NCBI GenBank assembly: GCA_002412965.1
Contig: DHWB01000010.1
Location: 80,124-144,123 of the forward strand
Direction: 5' to 3'
From: Desulfomicrobium sp. UBA5193
Lineage (GTDB): Bacteria > Desulfobacterota > Desulfovibrionia > Desulfovibrionales > Desulfomicrobiaceae
DNA length: 64,000 nucleotides
In this document: in pieces, positions 49,409-61,746 of the stretch
How positions within the stretch are numbered: the first letter of the stretch is position 1
Layout: each line of letters begins with the position of its first letter
Program-made: the position numbers and the translations under genes
The notes under the pieces: generated by a model
Told to the model about the DNA's origin: nothing
The model's database searches: none
What the model saw: only the letters and a program-made list of their open reading frames with translations

Positions 49409-49535
49409 GCAGGCTGTTCAAAAATGGTGAGATGCAAGGAAGCGAAAAAATCCAGGGCGCGCAGTGTATTGGGCATACATAAGCGGTCTGGATTTTTTCG
49501 CTGACGCAGCAGATCGCCATTTTTCAACGGCCTGC
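49409..49535. repeat. Nested palindromic element of about 127 bp (REP/MITE-like)
   Basis: Outer imperfect arms run from GCAGGCTGTTCAAAAATGG (49409) to CCATTTTTCAACGGCCTGC (ending 49535). An inner perfect 15-bp pair, AGCGAAAAAATCCAG and its complement, stands at 49441-49455 and 49488-49502. The shape recalls dispersed palindromes that I remember from deltaproteobacterial genomes. It touches the stop codon of the HDOD gene and could end transcription from both sides. No second copy is in this window. Confidence 0.7.
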
Positions 49536-50386
49536 TAGTCCACGTCCTTGATGAAGGCCACGTAGTCTTCCACGGTCAGCTCCAGTTCGGCGACCTTGAT
49601 TTCGGACATGTCGAGCTGGATCGCCTCGGGGCTGGTGGCCAGATCTATGTCGGGGGTGTGCATGATCCCGATTCCGGCTTTGGCCAGGACCTTGTTGGCC
49701 AGGCTGACCATGAGCAGGACGACGTCGCGGTTTTCCATGTCGCTGTCATGGTGGTGGCGAGCCACGGTGCAATAGATTTCGGGCAGGTTCCAGGTTTTGA
49801 GCAGCTGCGCCCCCAGGGCCTGGTGCAGGGTTTCGAGGACTTCCTCGATAAAGGTCTGCGGCACGTTTTCGTCCAGCTGCCCGCTTTTCCTCAAGTCCGA
49901 GATGGCCATGAGCAGAAAGGCCTTGCCGATGTCGTGCATCAGGCCCGCAAAAAAGGCTTCGTTCATCTTGCTCGGCAGGCGGCACTCCTTGGCGATCCAC
50001 TTGGCGCCGAGAGCGCAGGCCACGGAGTGGACCCAGAGCTGCTCCATGTAGTCGAGGATGAAGGGGTCCTGCGCGGAAAATGTCTTTTTCTGGGTCAGCA
50101 TGGTCACCAGGTTGGAAACCTCGGCTAGGCCGAGGCGGACGATGGCGTTTCTGACCGTGGTCACTTCGACCATGCCCCGATAGAAGGAGGAGTTGGCGAC
50201 CTTGAGGAGCTGGCTGGTCAGGGCCGGGTCGCGCAGGATCTGCTTTTCAATGGTCTGCATGTCCGGGTCCGGCTTCGCCATCTCCTGCTGGATGGCGAGC
50301 CCCGTGCGGTCGAAAGCCGGGATCTGGGCGTTGCCCGAGACCACATGCTCCTTGAGGGTATCGATAAAGGACTTCGTTTCGTTCAT
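49535..50386 (-). CDS. HDOD-domain signalling protein
   Basis: 283 aa, soluble. HDOD domain over about 15-215: PALTSQLLKVANSSFYRG, NAIVRLGLAEVSNLV, and the residual HD motif in LMHDIGKAFL. HDOD proteins take part in signalling, often linked to motility, pili and c-di-GMP, without a proven general enzyme activity. Start ATG 50386 with GGAG seven bases before. Only 2 bp behind the PilB-like ATPase gene, so the two are one operon. Stop codon lies inside the palindromic repeat. Confidence 0.9.
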   Translation of the reverse strand: MNETKSFIDTLKEHVVSGNAQIPAFDRTGLAIQQEMAKPDPDMQTIEKQILRDPALTSQLLKVANSSFYRGMVEVTTVRNAIVRLGLAEVSNLVTMLTQKKTFSAQDPFILDYMEQLWVHSVACALGAKWIAKECRLPSKMNEAFFAGLMHDIGKAFLLMAISDLRKSGQLDENVPQTFIEEVLETLHQALGAQLLKTWNLPEIYCTVARHHHDSDMENRDVVLLMVSLANKVLAKAGIGIMHTPDIDLATSPEAIQLDMSEIKVAELELTVEDYVAFIKDVD

Positions 50387-50388
50387 CT

Positions 50389-52269
50389 CTACACTCCGAG
50401 CAGGCGGCGGGTTTCTTCCAGCGGGCGGGGTTTCAACACCAGGGGCAGGCAGCGCATGATCTCTTCCAGGGTGGTCAGGCCTTCGGAGGCCTTGACCAGC
50501 CCCTCCTCGAACAGGGTCACGAGCCCGGCGCTATCCAAAGCTATTTTGCGAATGTCGAAGCTGGTGCGCCGCTCCAGGATGGCCGCGCGGACCATTTCAT
50601 CGAGGATGAGCAGTTCGAACACAGCGATGCGCCCTCGGTATCCTGTGTAACGGCAGTGCGCGCATCCCGTGCCTTTGCGGAAATTCGTGCCCTGGATCGT
50701 AGCCTGGGTGTAGCCGAAGAGCTGCAGCTCCGCAGGACTTGGCTTGTACGGTTGGGAGCATTCCGGGCAGATCCGCCTGAGCAGGCGCTGGGCCACCACG
50801 CTGACCACGGTGGAGGAGATGAGGAAGGCCTCGATGTCCATGTTCATGAGCCGGATCAGGCCGCCGATGGAGTCTTCCGTGTGGAAGGTGGTCAAAACCT
50901 TGTGCCCGGTCAGGGCCGCCTGCACGGCCACCTCTGCCGAATAGTTGTCCCGGATCTCGCCGATGAGGATGACGTCGGGGTCCTGGCGCACGATGTGGCG
51001 CAGGGTTTCTTCGAAGGTCAGGTTGATCTTGGGGTCGATGGAGCACTGGGAAATGCCGGGGATGACGTATTCGACGGGCTCTTCGGCGGTGATGATCGAC
51101 AAAAGCGGGGTGTTCAGGTGGTGGATGCAGCTGTACACCGTCGTCGTCTTGCCCGATCCGGTGGGGCCGGTGATGATCACGACGCCGCTGGGTCTGGACA
51201 GCGCACCGTCGAGGAAACGCTTGAGAATTTTCGGGTACATCCCGACGCTTGCGATGTCGATGAGGTTGCCCTGCCGGTTCAGCAGGCGCAGCACGACGGC
51301 TTCGCCGTGGATGGTCACGTAGAAGGAGGCCCGCATGTCGAGCTCGCCGCCGGGGTACTCGAACAGGATGCGGCCGCCCTGATGGCGGCGCTTCTCGGCG
51401 ATGTCCGCCTTGCACATGATCTTCAGGCGGCTTGAGATGTTGGGGATGATTTCGCGCGGGAATTCCTTGTAAGGCTCGAGTACGCCGTCCCGGCGGAAGC
51501 GTATGCGCAGCCGGTCCGGGAGGGGCTCCATGTGGATGTCGCTGACATCGAGCTCGATGGCGTCGAGGATGATGCGCTCGACAATGCTCATGGCCGAGTC
51601 GTCGTCCACGGCCTCCTTGAATTGGGCTCCGCGCTCGAAACGCTGGTATGTCTCGACGATGGCTTCCCTGGTGGCGATGGCCGGCAGGATGCCTTCGGGG
51701 AAGATGGTGCGGGCCTCTTCGATGTCTTCGAGGTCAAGGACGTTGGCAAAGGCGACAACAATCGAGTTTTCCTGCCGTTCAATGGGCACGTAGGAGCCCT
51801 TGGCCCTGTACGCCATCGGGACCTGATGCAGGAGGGAGATGTCAAGGCTTGTGAACCTTGGGTCGATGAACGGATAGCCGAGCTGGAGGGAGAGCGCTTC
51901 GAGCAGCTTGAATTCTTTGATGAAATTGTTGTTGACTAGGACCTCCCCCAGTTTCTGGGGGGTCTCGCTCTTGCGCTGGATCTCGAAGGCGGCTTCCAGG
52001 TCTGTTTCGCTGATCAGCCCCAATTCCAGGAGCAGACTGCCGATGCGCATGGACAGCTTGTGCTTGCGGATGGCCTTGGTGACCTGCTCGTCAGTGACGT
52101 AGCCAAGTTCCTTGACGATCTCGAGCAGCGGCTTGGAACGCACCAGCTTCGCCTTGAGCCGTGCCGCATGGGTGGCCTGCTTTTCGGAGATGAGCTCTTC
52201 CTTGATCAGGATGTCGATGAGTTCGCCATGGACTGACGTTTGGCTTGAATTGGGGCTGGCCTCGGGCAT
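50389..52269 (-). CDS. PilB/GspE-type secretion or pilus assembly ATPase
   Basis: 626 aa. N-terminal MshEN/T2SSE_N-type repeats over about 15-150: RIGSLLLELGLISETDLEAA and KLGEVLVNNNFIKEFKLLEA resemble the RLGxxLxxxGxIxxxxLxxxL pattern known to bind c-di-GMP. Catalytic core about 210-580: Walker A GPTGSGKTTT (about 366-375), Asp box ITAEEPVEYVIPGISQ, Walker B VILIGEIRD, His box TTFHTEDS, and a zinc-type CPEC...CAHC pair. All motifs are intact. No pilin, prepilin peptidase or platform gene is near, so it is an orphan ATPase here, coupled to the HDOD gene. Start ATG 52269. Confidence 0.9.
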   Translation of the reverse strand: MPEASPNSSQTSVHGELIDILIKEELISEKQATHAARLKAKLVRSKPLLEIVKELGYVTDEQVTKAIRKHKLSMRIGSLLLELGLISETDLEAAFEIQRKSETPQKLGEVLVNNNFIKEFKLLEALSLQLGYPFIDPRFTSLDISLLHQVPMAYRAKGSYVPIERQENSIVVAFANVLDLEDIEEARTIFPEGILPAIATREAIVETYQRFERGAQFKEAVDDDSAMSIVERIILDAIELDVSDIHMEPLPDRLRIRFRRDGVLEPYKEFPREIIPNISSRLKIMCKADIAEKRRHQGGRILFEYPGGELDMRASFYVTIHGEAVVLRLLNRQGNLIDIASVGMYPKILKRFLDGALSRPSGVVIITGPTGSGKTTTVYSCIHHLNTPLLSIITAEEPVEYVIPGISQCSIDPKINLTFEETLRHIVRQDPDVILIGEIRDNYSAEVAVQAALTGHKVLTTFHTEDSIGGLIRLMNMDIEAFLISSTVVSVVAQRLLRRICPECSQPYKPSPAELQLFGYTQATIQGTNFRKGTGCAHCRYTGYRGRIAVFELLILDEMVRAAILERRTSFDIRKIALDSAGLVTLFEEGLVKASEGLTTLEEIMRCLPLVLKPRPLEETRRLLGV

Positions 52270-52374
52270 GTGGGCTCCGCGGTGAGAGGTGGATACTGGG
52301 TTTTGGTAGTATAGATAGAAAATTGTCGAGTCAAATGGCAGAGCTGGAATATGTACTCTAGGCAGTGGTCCTGC

Positions 52375-54042
52375 TCAGGCCCTGGCGCGTAGCGGCAGGC
52401 GGACATGGAACGTGCAGCCCTTGCCGGGCGTGGAGTCCACGGTGATGGTGCCGTTCATCTTCGTGATGATGTCCCGGCATATGGCCAGCCCCAGGCCCGT
52501 GCCCTTGCCTGCCGGTTTGGTGGTGAAGAAGGGCTCGAAGACGCGGGGGAGGATGTCCGCGGGGATGCCTTGCCCGTTGTCCTGGACATCAATGTACACG
52601 AAATTTCCTTCCCGGAGGGAGCGGAGCTGCACGAGGCCGTCGTCTTTCTCGATGGCGTCGATGGCGTTGTTGACGAGGTTGAGGATTATCTGCTGCAGCT
52701 CCGTGGCCGAACATTCGACTTCTCCCGCTTCAGGGTCCAGGCTGAGCCTGACCTCCACGTCCCGATACTTCGCTTTTTGGCGGGCGAAGCCGGCGATGTC
52801 TTCCAGCAGAGTATTGACCTGAACCGCCTGCGCGGTGTTGTCGGTCTTGCGGGCAAAGCTGAGGAGCTTGTGCGTGATCTCCCGGCAGCGATGCCCCTGG
52901 ATGCCGATAGCCTGCAGGGAGGACTCGATCTCCGTCATGTTTTCTTCGCTGTAGGGGTCTTCGGATTTCAGCAGATCCTGGATCCAGCCCGCATTCTCCA
53001 TCATGATGGCCAGGGGATTGTTGATTTCGTGGGCTATTCCAGCAGCCAGTTCGCCAATGGCGGCCAGCTTGCCGGCTTCCACCACCTGCTTTTGCATCTG
53101 CTGCTGGTTGTATTCGGCCTTGAGCAGGCGCTGCTCCGTGCGTCTGGCCATGGCCAGCGCGGTGGCCACGATGCCCACGCAACCCACTATTATAATCGTC
53201 AGGGCGAGCAGGCGGGCCTTGGACAGGGCCTGCAGGAGTTCCGCTTTGGGCTGGTGAAATACCAGGATGCTGCCCGAAGTTTTGAGTGGAGCGCAGGCAT
53301 ACCATTGCAACTCGCCGGTGCCGTCCATGGCCTTAAGCACGACGGGTCGCCCCTCCGGAAAGACTTGTCCGGCGAGAAGACGGGATATTTCCGGCGTGTT
53401 TGACGTGTTTTCTCCCATTGCAGCGGGACCGACGCCGTTTGTGTCCAGGATGAACGCTCCTCCCCTGCCGCCCGGATGAAAGGCCCGGATTTTGTCCTCA
53501 ATCTGGCGCGGATCGAGGTGCGCCCGCAGCAGCCAGAGTTGCTGCTGCGCAGTGATGCGTACGCTCAAAAAGAGTTCCGCCCTGCGGGAGGCGAGATCGC
53601 TGATAAAAAAAGGACGATTGATGGCCTGCGGGAACCAGGCTTCCATGGATTTTTCGCCAAGGGACGTGGATGTCCCGGCGCGCGCGACGATGTTGCCCGA
53701 GGAATCGACGAGATTCAGATCGGTGAAAACACCCTGATAGGCGTTCTGCATGGAGTGCAGGCGTTCACGCAGGAGGTGCGGATTGGACAGGTCTTCGAGG
53801 GTGGACGTCCCTGCCTCCTGGCGGAGGTTGGACAATTTTTCGTCGAGGAAGGCGTCAATGCTCTGCGCGTTGCGCAGGACCTGTTCGCCCAAGTGGACGC
53901 TGGTTTTTTCCTGGTAGGAGACGTCGTAAAAGACATAGAGAAGAGTCCCGAGACAGAGCAGCGGGACGATGGCCACAAGGATGGTCATGACGGTCAGTTG
54001 GCCGCTCATGAGCCGAGGAGAGGGAGTTTTTTCTGTCGACAC
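52375..54042 (-). CDS. Sensor histidine kinase with periplasmic double-Cache-like domain
   Basis: 555 aa. Start GTG 54042, with AGGA seven bases upstream. Membrane segments at about 18-40 and 282-305 enclose a Cache-like sensor (about 45-275; VFTDLNLVDSSGNIVARAG). HisKA with H in GIAHEINNPLA near residue 348, then HATPase with NLVNNAIDAI, QDNGQGI and GKGTGLGLAIC. No receiver is fused and no cognate regulator is next to it, so it is an orphan kinase. Preceded by an 83-aa Cys-rich gene 48 bp away. Confidence 0.9.
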   Translation of the reverse strand: MSTEKTPSPRLMSGQLTVMTILVAIVPLLCLGTLLYVFYDVSYQEKTSVHLGEQVLRNAQSIDAFLDEKLSNLRQEAGTSTLEDLSNPHLLRERLHSMQNAYQGVFTDLNLVDSSGNIVARAGTSTSLGEKSMEAWFPQAINRPFFISDLASRRAELFLSVRITAQQQLWLLRAHLDPRQIEDKIRAFHPGGRGGAFILDTNGVGPAAMGENTSNTPEISRLLAGQVFPEGRPVVLKAMDGTGELQWYACAPLKTSGSILVFHQPKAELLQALSKARLLALTIIIVGCVGIVATALAMARRTEQRLLKAEYNQQQMQKQVVEAGKLAAIGELAAGIAHEINNPLAIMMENAGWIQDLLKSEDPYSEENMTEIESSLQAIGIQGHRCREITHKLLSFARKTDNTAQAVQVNTLLEDIAGFARQKAKYRDVEVRLSLDPEAGEVECSATELQQIILNLVNNAIDAIEKDDGLVQLRSLREGNFVYIDVQDNGQGIPADILPRVFEPFFTTKPAGKGTGLGLAICRDIITKMNGTITVDSTPGKGCTFHVRLPLRARA

Positions 54043-54090
54043 GGGATTTTCCTGATCCAGACGCTTTAAGTAGTCCGGATGGGATGAGGG

Positions 54091-54342
54091 TCATTTGTCC
54101 CTGTTTCGAACGTCGTTGCGCCATGGGTTGAGAGGGGCGCAGCATCCGAGGCCCGCATGCTGATTGTGCCGGACTGCATCTCCGGATTTGCCTTCGAGCA
54201 TGGTTCTGCAGACGTAGCGCGCCGCTGTTTCATCCCACGACAATTCCGGGCAGCGAGGCAGATAGCCGTGACGCCGCATGGAGTCCGTGCACTGGTCATT
54301 CAGACAGCACCACCCGCAACCAACGCAGGGGAGATACGACAT
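54091..54342 (-). CDS. Small cysteine-rich protein (83 aa)
   Basis: Starts MSYLPCVGCGWCCLNDQC, then PRCPEL, YVCR and GLGCCAP: ten cysteines, in a CxxCGxCC arrangement like the opening of YkgJ-type metal-chelating proteins, but shorter. AGAGGAG stands seven bases before the ATG, one of the best ribosome sites in the window. No membrane segment. Binding of zinc or an iron-sulfur cluster is likely (inference); role unknown. Confidence 0.75.
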   Translation of the reverse strand: MSYLPCVGCGWCCLNDQCTDSMRRHGYLPRCPELSWDETAARYVCRTMLEGKSGDAVRHNQHAGLGCCAPLNPWRNDVRNRDK

Positions 54343-54468
54343 GGCGATACTCCTCTGTGTTTTTGTGGGGGGGTCCGTCGGGCCGAAGGGTCTTGAGGCA
54401 CCCTGACTGCAAAGCTAGCTCAGCCCCTTGTGCCGGTAAAGGGATTTCTGGGGTTTGTGCGAATCGGT

Positions 54469-57400
54469 TCACGGGGTCGGTTCAAGAATCGAGCGGCCGG
54501 TTGAACCTGGCCCTGTCGCATGAGCCGCGTTTGTCTGCCGGTCCTGACTCAAAACGTCACTCATTGCGCGTGTGAGTTCCCCTACTCCAACCGGTTTTGC
54601 CAGATATCCATTCATTCCGGCGAGCAGGAATTTTTCCTTGTCTCCATGCATGGCGAAGGCTGTCAGTGCGATGATGGGAATGGTCCGTTTTTCGCCGAGA
54701 TGGACGGATTCGCGGATGATCCTGGTGGCTTCGGTTCCGTCCATGACAGGCATCTGCACGTCCATGAGGATGATGTCGAAATCTTCATTTTGGAACCGGG
54801 CAATGGCCTCTTGCCCGTTGCGCACGACACTCACTACGTATCCGGACTTCTCGAGCAGCCTGCTCACCGCGAAAATGGTCACTTCATCATCTTCGGCCAG
54901 GAGCACCCGTCCGGTCCGGGGTGTGTCAAACTGGCGAAGCGCGGGCTTATCTGCCATGCGGATTTGTTCGGCCGCTTCGAAGGGTATGCAAAAATGAAAA
55001 CAGGTGCCGATTCCGAGTTCACTCTCCACGGACATGTTGCCACCCATGAGGGTCACCAGATGCTTGCAGATGGTCAAGCCCAGTCCGGCTCCCTGGTGGC
55101 TTCTCGCATATCCCTGGCTCACCTGGGTGAAAGGCTGGAACAACGTGCCCAGAGCATCATCCTCAATGCCGCACCCTGTGTCCGAAATGGAAAAGAAAAT
55201 CCGTGTCTTTCCGGGCTGGACCGAAGGCAGCGGGCTGGCTTCCACGGATACATGGCCTTTGGGCGTAAATTTGAAGGCATTCCCGATCAGGTTCGTGAGT
55301 ATTTGCTGCAGGCGGATTGAATCCCCGCGTATCCAGTCCGGGAGGGATGGGTCGAAATGATACTGCAATTCCAGTCCGGATTGCACGGCCATGGGCGCGA
55401 AAAGATCGATGGTTTGCGCCAGCATCTCCCGCAGGTTGAAGGGCTCTGCGCGCATCTGTGTCTTGCCCGCCTCAACCCGGGACAGGTCGAGTATATCCGA
55501 AAGAAGACGTGTGAGCCGTTCTGTGGATTGAATGGCCAGATTGCATAGCTGTTGCCGTTCCTGCTCCGTTGCGGATGTTTCCAGAAGCTGGAGCATGCCC
55601 ATGATGCCATTGAGGGGAGTGCGGATTTCATGGCTCATGTTGGCCAGGAATTCGGACTTTGCCTGATTGGCAGCTTCGGCGGCTATTTTTGCGGCCACCA
55701 TGGCCGCCTCGGCCTGCTTGCGCGCAGAAAAGTCAAATCCGGTCCCCATGAGATAGGTTTTGCCCTGCGTCTCAAATTTGACGCCGGAGAGGATGAAGGG
55801 AATGGCTCGGCCATCCTTGGCCAACAGCGAGGATTCAAGCGACCATTGCCCCTTTTCCATCACTGTTTCCACGGCCTGCAAAACAGCATCCTTGGTGTCC
55901 GGATCATGCCACTGGAGAATATGGCGTCCTTCCATCTCCCATCCCTGATATCCCAAAAGAGACTCATGCTGTTTGTTCCAGAGCACAAGTCGCAGTTCCG
56001 GGTATGAGTACATGTAAAATATGCCAGGAAGGCTATCTAATGTAGACCTGGAAAATTGCTTTTCTTGCAGAAGTGCGTTCTCTGTTCGCTTTCGATCAGT
56101 GATGTCGCGGGTGTAGCACACGAAAATGCCACCATACATGTCAAGCCACGTCGCTGAAATTTCAACATCAAACAAGCCGCCGTCTTTTTTGCGATGCTTG
56201 CTTTCGAAGAGCTCCGACCCTGTATTGATGATATGCTCGATATGCGCAGCTGTCGCGTCGGGATCTTCAAGAGCCTCGATGGCGAAAAGGCTCTTGTTCA
56301 GGAGTTCTTCCTTGGAATAGCCCGACATGCGGCAATACGCCTCGTTGACGCTTTTGATCGATCCCTGGCGATCAACCACCCAGAAGCCGTCTTGCGTGGT
56401 TTCGAGGATGGTGCTCAGGTAGCGCTCTCGTTCCCGAAGTGCGTCTTCGGCGATGCGTTCCCTGGTGATATCCCGGAAGACGCAATAGGTCTGCCTGAAT
56501 TGGCCATCCGGATCCTTGCCGATGCGCCCGGTGAAGGAGACAAGGATGTAGTCCCCGTCCTTCCTTTTCATTTGAAATTCGACGCCCAGAATTTCGCCTA
56601 TCGCCTTGAATCGGGGAAAGTTCTCTTTGAAATGTTCACGCCAGTCTGGGTGGAGGAGGTACTTGAAGTTGGTCCCGACAAGTTCTTCGGCAGCATAGCC
56701 CAGCGTTTTGCAAAAGTGCTTGTTGACCTCGAGAAAATTTCCATCTGAATCCAGAGACTGGTAGGCAACAGGGGCATCCTGGAAAAAGAGGCGAAAGCGC
56801 TGTTCGCTTTCCCTGAGCGCTTCTTCGGTGCGCATGCGTTCACGGATGCTCGCCGACAGTGATTCCGCCATGCTGTTGAATGACTTTGCCAGCACGTCGA
56901 TTTCCGTGATTTCAGGGGCGGGTTGAATCCTGATCGAGTAGTCCCCTTCTCCAATCCGTTTGGAAGCCTTTGCCAATTCCTCAAGCCTGAATCCCAGCGT
57001 TCTGCCACCTAGGTACCATCCGCTGAGCAACGTCAGGCCTATGGTCAAAAACAGGATGGTGAAATTTCGGAACATGCCAGCCTCGACGGGAGCATGGATC
57101 TCGGATTTGGGCGCGCCTACAAAAAAATACATGTAGGGAGGTGCGTCCGGATTGAGGCGGAGCTGGTGAAAAGCGATGATGCGTTCCACGCCGTCCGAGC
57201 CGACTTCTATGGTCAAGCCTGTAGCTGCTTCGCTGCTTGCCGCGGCGTTGAAAACTTCAGGTTTTATCGGCTTTCCAAGCGGGATGGAGGGACTTTCCGG
57301 AAAACGGAAAACCCGGGCACCGTGTTGATCGCAGATGCCGACGAAAGAGTTTTGCGGGAAGCGGGTGTGCTTGAACAGTTCGCCATAGCGATCCAGCCGA

Positions 57401-57930
57401 AGGCTGGTCAAAAGCACGCCTTGCACCTGACCCTGATCGTTCAGGACGGGGAAGCCGAAAGTAAAGACAGGCACGCGCAGGGTCACGCCGAGAATGTATT
57501 CACCAGTGGCGAAGGACTTGGTGGCGAGCGCATCCTTGAAGTGCTTCGTGTGCGCGAAGTTTGCCGGCAGTCGCGCATTGCCGGAGGCGATGATGTTGCC
57601 TTGAGGGTCGACCAGATGGAGGGCCCCGTAGGAGGGATTTATTTTGAGCACGCTGGCGAAGAGCTGCATGCATGCGGGAGCATCGGCGTCTCGTACTTCA
57701 GGCAGGTGCGACAGCCCCTCCAGAAGGACGCGGGTGTCCTGGGTGGCATGAGTCTGGATGTCAGCGATGTGCCGGGAAAATTGGAGCAATTCCTGCTCGG
57801 CCTTGGCGGTGGCCTCCTGGTGGTTGTTCAGGCCCGCGAGAAGAATGATGAGAAAGGCCGGAAGCGCCGAGAGGAGAAACAGGAGGGCGAGTTTCTTTCG
57901 AATTGAGCCGTGGAGCAGGCGTGCCAACAT
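54469..57930 (-). CDS. Hybrid sensor kinase, dCache-HAMP-3xPAS-HisKA-HATPase-REC
   Basis: 1153 aa. Membrane segment about 12-32, periplasmic double-Cache domain about 35-290 (SYGALHLVDPQGNIIASG; VTLRVPVFTFGFPVLNDQ), second membrane segment about 296-315, HAMP 320-370. Three PAS domains follow at about 385-505, 510-630 and 640-755. HisKA with H in NMSHEIRTPLNGIMGML, HATPase with NLIGNAFKF, DTGCGI and GAGLGLTIC, then a receiver at about 1015-1135 with acceptor Asp in DIILMDVQMPVMDG. Start ATG 57930, GGAGAA upstream. Close paralogue of the kinase at 58203, which has one PAS fewer. No downstream regulator gene is next to it. Confidence 0.92.
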   Translation of the reverse strand: MLARLLHGSIRKKLALLFLLSALPAFLIILLAGLNNHQEATAKAEQELLQFSRHIADIQTHATQDTRVLLEGLSHLPEVRDADAPACMQLFASVLKINPSYGALHLVDPQGNIIASGNARLPANFAHTKHFKDALATKSFATGEYILGVTLRVPVFTFGFPVLNDQGQVQGVLLTSLRLDRYGELFKHTRFPQNSFVGICDQHGARVFRFPESPSIPLGKPIKPEVFNAAASSEAATGLTIEVGSDGVERIIAFHQLRLNPDAPPYMYFFVGAPKSEIHAPVEAGMFRNFTILFLTIGLTLLSGWYLGGRTLGFRLEELAKASKRIGEGDYSIRIQPAPEITEIDVLAKSFNSMAESLSASIRERMRTEEALRESEQRFRLFFQDAPVAYQSLDSDGNFLEVNKHFCKTLGYAAEELVGTNFKYLLHPDWREHFKENFPRFKAIGEILGVEFQMKRKDGDYILVSFTGRIGKDPDGQFRQTYCVFRDITRERIAEDALRERERYLSTILETTQDGFWVVDRQGSIKSVNEAYCRMSGYSKEELLNKSLFAIEALEDPDATAAHIEHIINTGSELFESKHRKKDGGLFDVEISATWLDMYGGIFVCYTRDITDRKRTENALLQEKQFSRSTLDSLPGIFYMYSYPELRLVLWNKQHESLLGYQGWEMEGRHILQWHDPDTKDAVLQAVETVMEKGQWSLESSLLAKDGRAIPFILSGVKFETQGKTYLMGTGFDFSARKQAEAAMVAAKIAAEAANQAKSEFLANMSHEIRTPLNGIMGMLQLLETSATEQERQQLCNLAIQSTERLTRLLSDILDLSRVEAGKTQMRAEPFNLREMLAQTIDLFAPMAVQSGLELQYHFDPSLPDWIRGDSIRLQQILTNLIGNAFKFTPKGHVSVEASPLPSVQPGKTRIFFSISDTGCGIEDDALGTLFQPFTQVSQGYARSHQGAGLGLTICKHLVTLMGGNMSVESELGIGTCFHFCIPFEAAEQIRMADKPALRQFDTPRTGRVLLAEDDEVTIFAVSRLLEKSGYVVSVVRNGQEAIARFQNEDFDIILMDVQMPVMDGTEATRIIRESVHLGEKRTIPIIALTAFAMHGDKEKFLLAGMNGYLAKPVGVGELTRAMSDVLSQDRQTNAAHATGPGSTGRSILEPTP

Positions 57931-58202
57931 GTTTTCTCCGAGGAAGCGCGTGTTTGGGGATAGTCACGCATGTCAAGCTGAAGCAGGTAAATTCGTGAAG
58001 AAAATATGTACTGCAGGAACCCTGAAGTCGAAACATATTTTTGCTGTAGTAATTTGGTCGCGAAACAGGGGGAACTGGACCGCTGTGGACGTCGGGATGA
58101 TTTGTCTTCTGAGTGGAGCCGCACCGATGAATCCGGTCATTCACCCCCTCCTCATGCCCCGCTGCTGAAGAGCTTGGTCTGGAATGGCCGGGGCTTTGGC
58201 GG

Positions 58203-61229
<3,027 letters not shown>

Positions 61230-61488
61230 CGGGGCCTCCGAATATGCGCGGTGGCATAAGGCGGGGTTTGATCACGCGCCGACTGAGGAGATCGCGCTGC
61301 ATCGGGAATTTTGGCCGGAGTCGCGCAGGCGTGTGGCTTCCAGTGCTTTCAAGTATGTAACGTACCTTTGGCGCTCATGAAAGGGGAATTTTGAGACCGC
61401 CTCGTGTCCCTGGCTGGTGCAAGCCGGGCAGGAGGCCCTGCCGGGTGTCCCGCCCTAGGATCGATGGTGTCTGTAAGGCTTTGAAAAC

Positions 61489-61514
61489 AAAAACCCAGGG
61501 CTTTCTGCCCGAGG
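61489..61514 (-). terminator. Terminator left of the tRNA-Glu fragment
   Basis: On the minus strand: CCTCGGGC-AGAAA-GCCCTGGG followed by TTTTT, one mismatch in the stem. It lies just downstream of the tRNA-Glu 3' fragment and is probably the original terminator of that tRNA gene. The rest of 61230-61488 holds no gene I can support. Confidence 0.65.
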
Positions 61515-61530
61515 CTTGCTGTCGGAGAAA

Positions 61531-61574
61531 TGGCGTCCCCAAGGGGATTTGAACCCCTGTTATCGGCGTGAAAG
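61531..61574 (-). pseudogene. 3' fragment of tRNA-Glu (anticodon loop to CCA), putative attachment site
   Basis: The reverse strand reads CTTTCACGCCGATAACAGGGG, quoted here up to CTTTCACGCCGATAACAG, then the T-loop TTCAAAT, CCCCTTGGGGACG and CCA. It matches tRNA-Glu(UUC) from the anticodon to the 3' end. The bases that should form the 5' half (D arm, 5' anticodon stem) do not match or pair, so it cannot be a functional tRNA. Its first 21 bases repeat exactly, in the same orientation, at 63980. Confidence 0.85.
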
Positions 61575-61746
61575 AATCGTCGCTGATGAAACAATTTTTC
61601 CTAAACCGATAAAATATTTTGGAAAAAATAAATCTCCTTAAGCTCCAAAACGTCCCAGAATCCTGTGGTCGGAAAGGTGCTTTTTTTTAATTACGAGTGG
61701 TGGGCGTTTTGAGCGTTGCCTGATTTAATGACAAAGAGGGATGTCT

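Noticed and set aside
61531..61574. Functional tRNA-Glu
   Set aside because: Only the anticodon loop to CCA is present; the 5' half and 5' anticodon stem are missing.
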